A stretch of 64,000 bases of DNA, taken from contig OZ260072.1 of assembly GCA_965284315.1 (NCBI GenBank), forward strand, positions 1,922,001 to 1,986,000, given 5' to 3'. Made by a program: the position numbers and the translations under genes. Below the pieces are notes generated by a model. It was not told the origin of the DNA and did not search any database. It was given only the letters and a program-made list of their open reading frames with translations. The DNA comes from PCRC01 sp017848435. Lineage in GTDB: Bacteria > Pseudomonadota > Gammaproteobacteria > Burkholderiales > Burkholderiaceae_C. Shown here in pieces: positions 36,701 to 42,738 of the stretch. Each line of letters opens with the position of its first letter. Within the stretch, counting starts at the first letter, position 1.

Positions 36701-38637
36701 TCAACGGCAACGGCTTCACCATCACCACCAGCAACACCTTTGCCCGCGCCAGCGGGGTGGAAGCGCTGGCGGCGGGCAGTGCGGCCACCAACGCCATCGG
36801 CATCACCCTGCACAGCAGCGCCTTCACCGCCGGCATCCGCAGCGTGACGCTCGCCGCCGACACCAACGCCACCGGCAGCAACACCATCAACGCCAGCAGC
36901 CAGACCAGCGCTGGCATTGCCCTCAGCCTCACCGGCAGCGCCGGGGTGGACAGCATCACCGGCGGCAGCGGCAACGATACGCTGAGCGGTGGCGGCGGCG
37001 GCGACGCGCTCAACGGCGGTGCGGGGGCAGACCAGTTCAGCGTTGGCGCGGGCGACAGCCCCCAGACCGGCAACGACACCATCACCGGCTTCACCACCCA
37101 AGACCGCATCGACTTTGGCGGCCCCGCAGGCAGCGCCGCCAACTACGACGAAGGCAGCGGCTTCACCAACCAAAGCTTCGCCCGCGGCGCGGCCGACGCC
37201 GCCTTTCGCGCTGGCAAGCTCTACTACTTCGCCGTCAGCGACAACGGCAACGGCTACGTGTATTACAACGCCGACGGCGGCACAACCCTCAACCTCGTCG
37301 ACCAGGAAGTGGTGCTCGCCGGCGTGACCACGCTAGACGGGTTTGACTTTGCGAACATTGGCAACGCCCCCGCCATCACCGCCACCACCGACAAACTCGC
37401 CATGACCGACGGCCTGAGCGGCACCAGCGCCGCCCGCTTCAGCCTGGCCACGCTGCTGGCCAACGACGTGGGCACGGGCCTGAGCATCACCGCCGTCAGC
37501 GGGCCCACCGGGGCCATCACCGCTGTGACGCTCAATGCCGACGGCACGGTGTCGGTCGAATCCGCCACCAACGACAGCAGCACCGGCGCCGCCATCACCA
37601 CCGGCAGCTTCAGCTACACCCTGAGCAACGGCACCGCCACCACCACCGGCACGGTGAATGTGGACGTGTTCAACAGCACCGACAACGCCGACACCATCAA
37701 CGTGGCCAGCGGCGGCTACCAAGCCAGCTACCTGGCGGGCGGCCTGGGCAACGACGTTTTGACCGGCGGCACCAGCAACGACACCTTGATGGGCGGCGCT
37801 GGCCAGGACGTGCTCAATGGCGGCGCGGGCGACGACGTGTACGTGTACAGCTCCAGAGCAGATTTTTTTGACGATCCCGCTGGCCGAGACAGCATTACCG
37901 ATGCGGCCGGCCAAGACGCCCTGCTGTTTTATGGCCGGGTCATAGTTGGTGATTCCTCACCATCCGTGGCCTTTGATGGCCTTGCTGGGATTGAGGTGTA
38001 CAGGCAAATCTACACCGTGTCCGAAGGAGGCACAAACGGGATTTCGGTCACTTCAAATTTTGGCCGGCTTGGCTCGCTGCGTGAATTTGACTTCAGCCTC
38101 ACCACCCAGGCGACAATCTTTGGCAGCACTACCTCTCCTGCCTTCAGCGTGACGGTCACTGGGGGCTCTGGAAATGACACCATCTTTGGCGGCGACGTGG
38201 CTGACAGCTTGTCCGGTGGCGCTGGCGACGATAGATTGTCTGGCGCGCTGGGCGCAGACACCCTGACGGGTGGTGAAGGCATTGACAGATTCACGTACAG
38301 CTTAACTTTGACAAATCGATTTTTCCCAGCCATTGCCAACCCTGACACCATCACAGATTTTGCAAGCGGTATTGACAGAATAAACCTGGGATCAGGGATT
38401 CAGGGTACGGCTGCAAATTACCGAGAAGCGGCCAGCTCAGGCGCCACTTTGCAGGCCAACCTCGATGCGGCCAATGTGGCGCTGGATGGCACGGTGCTTT
38501 ATTACCTGACCGACAACAGCAATGGCACAGGTTTGCTTTTCATCGACGGAAATGCCGATGGAACGGCCGACGGATTGATCCAGCTGGTTGGCATCAGCCA
38601 GGCCAATTTCGCTTTGACGGACATCACTGCGATTTAA
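30793..38637 (+). CDS. giant RTX/Ig-like repeat protein 3, no protease domain
   Basis: 2614 residues, no cysteine seen, no signal peptide. The N-terminal domain (1-160), Ca-loop FVDLNGNGVADAGEP (178-192) and Pro/Ala linker (about 426-448) match the paralogues. The rest is a string of modules: four Ig-like units that run into GGxGND repeats (near 450, 836, 1220 and 1650), beta-rich units of the 'DLFA.....ASGVEAI' type (about 1795-2060), and three copies of a C-terminal-like module with (L)YYFA...NGYVYYNADG-type sequence (about 1087-1216, 2077-2190, and the true C-terminus 2495-2614). No subtilase Asp/His/Ser motifs or P-domain were found; the segment that precedes the protease in proteins 1 and 2 (DNAIDTV..., about 710-832) is here followed by another Ig/RTX unit. 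Likely a secreted or surface structural protein (adhesin or S-layer-like). ATG 30793 follows AAAGG. Confidence 0.88.
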   Translation: MPFQVPGIPGVVSHLFQALLGGAPANAAYLANVQDARNLGADNYARAVGLNFTEGDAALAGKVLANIGISASTTNPVAYQTLLGALTEAYAAFPRDRGLVTLNLTDILSGRDGRLGGGLEANATYGAAAIEFNRLIGFRGTYSNNASSTEFSNAPLPSAPIRIQGVAIDGLVSGANVFVDLNGNGVADAGEPTTTTDAQGNYTIVSPVTNARLLATGGTNIDTGLPNTFTLVGRTVAGPNTANELNLTPLTTLADTLAGLLANGQPVTQTQIDQADRILKAHLGLSGGESLQAINPVSDPGAAALEIYQRGVALANLVTGAQAAAAVDNNPATVPGSIQGPLIDAIARELLRVSQSEPAGTTVDLGNSARITTFLTQALGSGTAATPQLVAGLAAANQQIDNAANVAGVTQLQQAIVQQAPSLAAPPAPAPAPVPAPEPAPAPAAPSITVAAALGTSNANQITFTATDSDSANLQVRVGNTVVNLGTVNNGTPTTLTLAEQALGLSGELNVFDGSQSTSLGRFLILGGGTGDTLTAPAGNTSAILYGFGGNDILTGGIAGDALVGGAGADTMDGGQGNDTFVYASLTEFITAGAVVDSVTGGAGTDTVRVDAAINLATTDSLARLNTVEVLQQNNAGAASIVIDTDAKLSSIRSIDISASTASSTVNLAGVTQGVSIQGGSGADQLTGGSGADSLNGGAGADILTGGAGIDSYSLGTADNAIDTVAESGSALTVNAGAITGFDVVNQFTKGQDILSFTPAMGATTTFITGTFTNGVFTPGTASTDNDVLVYGQTAGNTNPASGNLGVVLVGVGAAGSVANVDINGAAAGNGLGAVPVVTTFTATETSVTVLATDADAGDTLTLALGRTPASSITGVVTTQPTRSFTITPAEQATVATTSIQVSDGNNTSVAFGTLAEGTAGDNTLGNSTATTAQAIYGFAGDDNLTGGGGNDTLFGGAGADTLSGGGGTDTIFGESADALIDGGGQTGFGFDTLVVTSSYAQTDNAKLVRIETVNAAAGTTAIDIDLTGQGPIGSGDERFTINGNDGANRLIGGSQADTIRGGLGNDTITGGTGVDNLGGEGGNDRFVIAMGDSPVTRSDFNSAFLETDSDVIFSFESGTQAAPIDMIDFGGPAGSATNYSATASVQGFTAAAAAANAAFANAGVLYHFAYSGNDNSGFLFYNRSTAGNNLNLGDDVVRLPNTTAASFSFANIAGLVNVAPLINTPATFSPSPTPSVSFAATDTDALSARIGTTTVNLGTVNNSGQTSTLTLATQTTAVQGELNVFDGSTPTNLGFYVGLGDANPNALTQTGSNPAIFIGGAGNDTLLGGNGDDTFIATVADLGVRPNNPPTYLDSLDGGAGTDTLVFNEAISVSMGANTPGEIGFANVSAVEVLKINASTSSSLNLASSTSGDVLGTGSLRTIDGSGSTAKLRFTLFSVTAGVTDKGYTLLGGSAGDDLSGSSVTAFGDSIFGGLGDDTLNGNKGGDSLDGGGGNDTYLYGDYSKSTSGINTPAATTLAQTGLDVITLGAGDNINFVQSPPNFSLGNSGSAVAVSVGVAGTATTGGALQTAIANAVTEASNTAFILNVTDSGTGNTFSGHYLLYNGSGDTLLDGTNDLLMKLQVPAPGFGFTVAGNSLNYTLPSSQAPTVTTAAAVSATNPLQITFTAADADTTNLSTRIGTTAINLGTVNNGSASTLTAAAQSSAVQGELNAFDGSLSANLSLYLGLGADATGDSFSQTGSNAAALYGFGGNDTLSGGSGNDTLVGGTGNDSLTGGAGVDLLDGGEGNDNFAFNLVTDLFASTSTVALTDSILGGDGTDTLNILADGFTISATNTFARASGVEAIASGASDNPFSITLDASAFAAGIRTVSLASDFTGTIGNNTIDASRQLDASIGLSLVGSFGVDSITGGAGNDTVTGSPGADVLDGGAGDDTFVFNASAHLFATTTAVDLADTTLTGGSGTDTLQVNGNGFTITTSNTFARASGVEALAAGSAATNAIGITLHSSAFTAGIRSVTLAADTNATGSNTINASSQTSAGIALSLTGSAGVDSITGGSGNDTLSGGGGGDALNGGAGADQFSVGAGDSPQTGNDTITGFTTQDRIDFGGPAGSAANYDEGSGFTNQSFARGAADAAFRAGKLYYFAVSDNGNGYVYYNADGGTTLNLVDQEVVLAGVTTLDGFDFANIGNAPAITATTDKLAMTDGLSGTSAARFSLATLLANDVGTGLSITAVSGPTGAITAVTLNADGTVSVESATNDSSTGAAITTGSFSYTLSNGTATTTGTVNVDVFNSTDNADTINVASGGYQASYLAGGLGNDVLTGGTSNDTLMGGAGQDVLNGGAGDDVYVYSSRADFFDDPAGRDSITDAAGQDALLFYGRVIVGDSSPSVAFDGLAGIEVYRQIYTVSEGGTNGISVTSNFGRLGSLREFDFSLTTQATIFGSTTSPAFSVTVTGGSGNDTIFGGDVADSLSGGAGDDRLSGALGADTLTGGEGIDRFTYSLTLTNRFFPAIANPDTITDFASGIDRINLGSGIQGTAANYREAASSGATLQANLDAANVALDGTVLYYLTDNSNGTGLLFIDGNADGTADGLIQLVGISQANFALTDITAI

Positions 38638-38653
38638 CCTCCAAGCCATTCCC

Positions 38654-38708
38654 AACCCCCCCAGAACAAAAGGGCAGCCTGGCGCTGCCCTTTTGTTCTG
38701 GGGGGGTT
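38654..38708 (+). terminator. perfect 25-bp hairpin terminator after giant gene 3
   Basis: Arms 38654-38678 and 38684-38708 are perfectly complementary over 25 bp around a 5-nt loop (CTGGC). The lower stem pairs a run of seven C with seven G, and the upper stem is AAAAGGGCAGC/GCTGCCCTTTT. It begins 17 bp after the stop codon. No T tract follows outside the stem; the T run is inside it (TTTTGTT). Confidence 0.85.
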
Positions 38709-38724
38709 GCTGGCTGTGCGCTAA

Positions 38725-38754
38725 TTGGGGTCGGATTCCGATTAATGACCCCAA
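38725..38754. repeat. REP-like palindrome
   Basis: TTGGGGTC (38725-38732) and GACCCCAA (38747-38754) form perfect 8-bp arms round a 14-nt loop, GGATTCCGATTAAT. The form recalls short GGGGTC-type palindromes found near REP-associated tyrosine transposases. That link is from memory and untested. No transposase gene is present. Confidence 0.45.
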
Positions 38755-38771
38755 GCTATCCCAACCCATAC

Positions 38772-38800
38772 AGGGCAGCCCGGCGCTGCTCTTTGTTTTT
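38772..38800 (+). terminator. second, degenerate copy of the terminator hairpin
   Basis: AGGGCAGC and GCTGCTCT (one G-U pair) close the loop CCGGC and are followed by TTGTTTTT. The surrounding sequence (CAAGCTATCCCAACCC) repeats that before the first hairpin (CAAGCCATTCCCAACCC), so it is a diverged tandem duplicate. Confidence 0.6.
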
Positions 38801-38823
38801 GATGGCGAAGAGGCCTCTATTGC

Positions 38824-38890
38824 TCCTTTTTATATAGCTGAACTGCGAGATTTCACTAAGGCTGAAGGCCGATTTGGCTTGAAACGGGTG
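38824..38890. repeat. interspersed repeat copy D downstream of the giant-gene island
   Basis: CCTTTTTATATAGC, TTTCACTAAGGCTGAAGGC and GATTTGGCTTGAAACGGGTG. This copy shares the most blocks with the others in the window (1431, 23130, 30568, 53124 reversed). Confidence 0.65.
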
Positions 38891-39155
38891 TTGAGAATGC
38901 CGCCCAGCACGGTTTTTGGTCGTGCGGGCACTGCTGCCAGCCAGGCCATCCGCTTGCCCGCTGGGCGGGTGACGCTTGGCCTCAATGGTCGGGGGCAGAC
39001 TTCAGTGGGTCTGTGCCTGCGTCGGCACCTGGCACCCGGCTCGGCATGCAAGCCAGTGCAAGCTTGGCGCTGCAGACCACGCTATGGTGCTGGCCAGATG
39101 GGTATAGTGCCGTGCATTTGCATTGCCTCCGTACAACTTCACCAACGTTGCTGCC
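38891..39155 (+). other. non-coding region upstream of the histidine kinase
   Basis: About 265 bp without a credible gene. A TATAGT at 39101-39106 is a possible -10 box of the kinase gene, but no matching -35 was found. The kinase frame is open from a TTG at 39123. Confidence 0.35.
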
Positions 39156-41048
39156 ATGACTGTCTTGTTCACGCTGTGCTGGCACCGATGTGCAGCACTC
39201 TTGCTCTGTGTTTGCGCACTGGCACCGGCTTTTGCCGCCGATGATCTGGTGCTGTCGCGCGGCGTTCTGATGGACCCAGCGCACAGCCTTGGCATTGACG
39301 AGGTGCAGGGCCAGGCGTTTCGCCCGGTGCAGGGGCCGATTGGCCGTGGTTTTACCCCGGCGGCGCTCTGGCTGCGCATTGAGGTGGCGCCCAGCCCGCT
39401 GCCAGAGCTGCGGCTGGTGGTGCAGCCGGCGCAACTCGACGACGTGCGGCTGTACCGCCCGCGCCAGGGCCAGCCGGTGGGCTGGGAGGTGGAGCAGTTG
39501 GGCGACCAGCGCCCCTTTGCGCAGCGCGCGGTGCCCGAGGTCTACCCTACCTTCGCTTTCCAGCCCAGCGCCACTGGGCCCACGGTGCTGTACCTGCGCG
39601 TGGCCACCACAAGCGTGATGCAGGTGCACGCGCAGGTGTTCACCCCCGCCGGCAGCATGGCGTTTGACAGCGGTATCCACATCTTCATCGGCATCTACAA
39701 CGGCATGCTGTTGGCGATGATGGTGTTTGCCATCGTGTGCTGGCGCGTCACCCGCGACCCGCTCTGGGGCCTGGACGCGCTGATGCAGGCGGCCTCCATG
39801 GTGTTTGTGTTTTTTATCATGGGGTTTGCCGCGCAGTACCTGTTCTCCAGCCAACCGCACCTGGCCGACATGGGCGTGTCGTTGCTGGCCGCGACCCACA
39901 TGTTCGTGGCATCGCTGTTTTTTTGGCGGTTCATCGGCGTACTCAGCGCGCCGCGTTGGCTGTCCGCGCTGGTGTACCTGCTGCCCATGGCCGTGTACCC
40001 ATTGCTGGTGTATTGGGTACTGGCGGGCGACGCGCGCAGCGCCATGGCCGTCAATGCCAACCTGCTGCTGCTGGAGAACATAGGCGGCTTGGTTCTGCTC
40101 TTTTTCCTGAAAGCCGACGACCGCCGCCTGCTGTGGATGGTGCGCGTGCTTTACCTGGGCCTGGTGGGCTACATCTTCTACTTCGTGCTGCCGCTGCTGG
40201 GCCTGGCACGCATGACCGAGCTGCACCTGTACCCGGCGCTGCTGGCGAACTTCTTCACCGGTGTGATGTTGCAAGTGATTCTGGCGCGCCGCACCCAGCT
40301 GCAAATCCGTGACAAGTGGCGGCTGGAGGCCGACATGCGCCAGCTCGACCAGCAGCTCAAGGGCGAGGTGGCGCGCCACGCCGCGACCAGCAGCTTTTTG
40401 AGCATGATGATGCACGAGCTGAAAACGCCGCTGGCGGCGATCCGGCTGGCCACGCAGTCGCTGACGGGTGGGCGCGTTGATGACGACGCTGCCCAGCGCG
40501 AGCGGCGGCTGACCAACATCCAGAAAGCGGTGGACAACATCGACGGTGTGCTGGAACGCTGTGTGGAGGTCGACCGGCTGGAGCAGGGCGCCCTGGCGGT
40601 GCAGAAGCAGCGGCACGACGTCGCCTCTCTGGTGACCGACTGGACCAGCATCGAGCCCCAGCGCAACCGCCTCAAGCTGCAACTGCCCGCCAGCCTGATG
40701 GCCGAGGTGGACGCGCCACTGACCTGCCTGATGCTGCGCAACCTGGTGCACAACGCGTTGAACTACTCGCCCCCGGGTTCTGCGGTGGATGTGGTGCTGG
40801 CCGAGCAGGACGACGGTTTTGCCGTGACGGTGCGCAACCTGGTGGGCCGGGCTGGTGCACCCGACGCCGAACAGCTGTTTGGCAAGTACTACCGGGCCGA
40901 CACGGCCAAACACCTCACCGGCACCGGCCTGGGCCTGTATTGGGTGCGCAGGGTGGCCGAGATGCTGGGTGGCACGGTGCGTTACCGCAGCGAGCGTGGT
41001 GATGGCGGGGTGGACAACGTGGTGTTTGAACTGTGGCTACCGAGTTAG
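39156..41048 (+). CDS. 7TM-DISM sensor histidine kinase
   Basis: A 630-residue membrane sensor kinase. A signal-like N-terminus (cleavage near AFAADD) is followed by a periplasmic 7TMR-DISMED2-type beta domain (about 25-165, with GFTPAALWLRIEV). Seven hydrophobic segments follow (about 170-385), then a coiled linker, HisKA with H420 (MMMHELKTPLAA), the N box HNALNYSPPG and the G box GTGLGLYWVRR. The DISM receptor part probably binds a small ligand, often carbohydrate-like, by family analogy. ATG 39156 gives the signal peptide; a TTG 33 bp upstream is possible. The stop overlaps the following response regulator by 16 bp, so they form one two-component system. It lies next to the giant RTX genes, but a regulatory link is only a guess. 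Confidence 0.9.
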   Translation: MTVLFTLCWHRCAALLLCVCALAPAFAADDLVLSRGVLMDPAHSLGIDEVQGQAFRPVQGPIGRGFTPAALWLRIEVAPSPLPELRLVVQPAQLDDVRLYRPRQGQPVGWEVEQLGDQRPFAQRAVPEVYPTFAFQPSATGPTVLYLRVATTSVMQVHAQVFTPAGSMAFDSGIHIFIGIYNGMLLAMMVFAIVCWRVTRDPLWGLDALMQAASMVFVFFIMGFAAQYLFSSQPHLADMGVSLLAATHMFVASLFFWRFIGVLSAPRWLSALVYLLPMAVYPLLVYWVLAGDARSAMAVNANLLLLENIGGLVLLFFLKADDRRLLWMVRVLYLGLVGYIFYFVLPLLGLARMTELHLYPALLANFFTGVMLQVILARRTQLQIRDKWRLEADMRQLDQQLKGEVARHAATSSFLSMMMHELKTPLAAIRLATQSLTGGRVDDDAAQRERRLTNIQKAVDNIDGVLERCVEVDRLEQGALAVQKQRHDVASLVTDWTSIEPQRNRLKLQLPASLMAEVDAPLTCLMLRNLVHNALNYSPPGSAVDVVLAEQDDGFAVTVRNLVGRAGAPDAEQLFGKYYRADTAKHLTGTGLGLYWVRRVAEMLGGTVRYRSERGDGGVDNVVFELWLPS

Positions 41049-41728
41049 CCATCATCGTGGTGGAAGACCACGACCTGCTGCGCGAGGAACTGGTGGAGCA
41101 CCTGCGCCGTCCCGGGTGGGAGGTGCGGGGCGTGGGGTCGGGCGAGGAGCTGGACATTGCGCTGCGCACCTCGCCGGCCGACGTGGTGGTGCTGGATTTG
41201 AACCTGCCCGGCGAAGACGGCCTGAGCATTGCCACCCGCCTGCGTGCAGCCTTGCCGAGGGTGGGCATTGTGATGCTGACCGGGCGCACCCGCCCGAGCG
41301 AACGTGCCGATGGCTATGCCACTGGCGCCGATGTCTACCTGACCAAACCCACCAACGTGCGCGAGCTGGAGGCGGTGATCACCACGTTGGGCCAGCGGCT
41401 GGTGGTTCAGCCGGCTGCAGACGGGTTTTTGCTGGACGGCCGGCGCATGCGGCTGCTGGCGCCTGGCGGCAAGGTGGCCGAGCTGACGCTGTCAGAGACG
41501 GAAATCCTGACCCAACTGGCCCTGGCGCCGGAACGCCAGCTGGACGCCGAGTTTTTGTTGCGCAAGCTCAGCCAGGAGTACAACATGGTCAAGACACGTG
41601 ACGCGCTCACCGTGCTCGTGAGCCGCCTGCGCCACAAGCTGGCGCAGCACATCGGCGAAGAAGACCTGGTCAAGGCGATCCGCGGGTATGGCTACAAGCT
41701 CAACACGCCGATCCGCATCCAGTCTTGA
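41033..41728 (+). CDS. OmpR-type response regulator
   Basis: A 231-residue regulator. The receiver domain (about 6-120) has the acidic pair in VVEDHD, the phospho-acceptor D55 (VLDLNLPGEDG) and the Lys of LTKPTNVRE. The C-terminal winged-helix DNA-binding domain (about 135-228) ends in the typical RGYGYKL. The start is a GTG at 41033 inside the kinase gene; no ATG is available near the beginning of the receiver. It partners the upstream 7TM-DISM kinase. Target genes are unknown. Confidence 0.9.
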   Translation: MATELAIIVVEDHDLLREELVEHLRRPGWEVRGVGSGEELDIALRTSPADVVVLDLNLPGEDGLSIATRLRAALPRVGIVMLTGRTRPSERADGYATGADVYLTKPTNVRELEAVITTLGQRLVVQPAADGFLLDGRRMRLLAPGGKVAELTLSETEILTQLALAPERQLDAEFLLRKLSQEYNMVKTRDALTVLVSRLRHKLAQHIGEEDLVKAIRGYGYKLNTPIRIQS

Positions 41729-41793
41729 CACCGGAGCCCTGAGCAGCCCACGCTGGCCGTTTTCTTCGGTCAGATGTTTGCCTCTGCGTCGAA

Positions 41794-41868
41794 TGGCGCC
41801 CCCGACAGGAATCGAACCTGTATCTGAGACTTAGGAGGTCCCCGTTCTGTCCATTGAACTACGGCGGC
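41794..41868 (-). tRNA. tRNA-Arg (anticodon CCU)
   Basis: Read on the minus strand: acceptor GCCGCCG, D arm GTTC/GAAC, anticodon arm GGGAC-CTCCTAA-GTCTC with anticodon CCT, T arm ACAGG-TTCGATT-CCTGT, acceptor 3' strand CGGGGGC, then G and encoded CCA. It decodes AGG. One acceptor pair (4:69) is G-G instead of Watson-Crick; all other stem pairs are Watson-Crick or G-U. Confidence 0.93.
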
Positions 41869-41952
41869 GCAGCCCAAAGATTATCGCCGTTACCGCTTGC
41901 GCGGTAACGGCGATGGTGTGACGGCCCGAAGGCCGGGGTCACGGGGGGCGGC

Positions 41953-42618
41953 TTAGCGCTGCAGGGCGCTGACGCTGCTCAGGTCGTGGGCGCTGATGGC
42001 GCCGTGTGCGGCAGACAGGGAGGCCACGACGGCGTCGGTCGTCAGGCTGGCCTTCTTCTGGTCAAAGTACTGGTCATAGCGGATCACCCAGTCGCGGGCT
42101 GGGCCAGCGCCCTTGGTGCCGTCTGGCGTGGCAGCGATGTGGCAGCCGCGGCAGGTCACGGGGTCGGCGTCCACCTTGTCGCCAGTGGCTTTGAAGCCGC
42201 TGAAGATCCAGTTGCCGGTGCGCAGCTCAGGCGCGACATTCTGGCCCCAGCCGGGGTTCTTGCCCATCACAAACACGGCCACCAGGTTGCCCTTGACGAG
42301 CTTGCCGTCGGGTCCGGTTTGCAGCGTGCCGTCTGGGTTGGCAACCGCGGCGTAGTTCTCCATCACGAACTGGCTGCCCTGTGGGAAGGGCTGACCGCGC
42401 ACAACGGTAGCGGCCACTTTGTTCATGTAAATCTCACGGACCTGTTTGACGTCAGGGCGCTGGATGTTGGACAGGAACTTGGGCCATGACTTGTAGTCGG
42501 CAGGCTGGGTCAGTTGACCGTCGACCAGGGCGGCCGGTGGGGTTGCCGGGCCTGTGGCGCAACCAGCGATGACAGCGCACGCAATGGCGGCCAGTGAAGC
42601 AGTGATTTTCAGTGACAT
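41953..42618 (-). CDS. cytochrome P460-family lipoprotein
   Basis: 221 residues. The N-terminus MSLKITASLAAIACAVIAGC has a lipobox (VIAGC), so it should be a lipid-anchored envelope protein. The heme-binding CRGCH (TCRGCHIAATPDG) lies in the C-terminal third. The preceding sequence (FVMENYAAV, FVMGKNPGWG, NWIFSGF) fits the P460 fold, whose members carry a c-type heme with an unusual lysine cross-link and oxidise hydroxylamine or bind NO (cytochrome c'-beta). Whether the lysine is present in the right place cannot be settled by eye. Start at 42616-42618. It stands about 120 bp downstream of the MoxR-VWA operon on the same strand. Confidence 0.8.
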   Translation of the reverse strand: MSLKITASLAAIACAVIAGCATGPATPPAALVDGQLTQPADYKSWPKFLSNIQRPDVKQVREIYMNKVAATVVRGQPFPQGSQFVMENYAAVANPDGTLQTGPDGKLVKGNLVAVFVMGKNPGWGQNVAPELRTGNWIFSGFKATGDKVDADPVTCRGCHIAATPDGTKGAGPARDWVIRYDQYFDQKKASLTTDAVVASLSAAHGAISAHDLSSVSALQR

Positions 42619-42738
42619 GTGATTTATTTCCTTGAAATCTGAACGGAAGATACCGTGGAAAAACATGATAGCAAAGGGTACTGAATTTAATCTGAGTTTT
42701 TCCCCTGAGTGGGCCAGAACCAACGGCTTACTGTTTGC

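Noticed and set aside
15037..38637. Horizontal acquisition of the RTX island as a genomic island
   Set aside because: No tRNA junction, integrase, direct repeats of an attachment site or clear base-composition change was seen at its edges. The tRNA-Arg is over 3 kb away and intact. Lineage-specific duplication is the simpler reading.
38693..39244. 183-codon open frame between giant gene 3 and the kinase gene
   Set aside because: It runs through the terminator hairpin, the repeat and the kinase signal-peptide region in the wrong frame, and shows no recognisable protein features.
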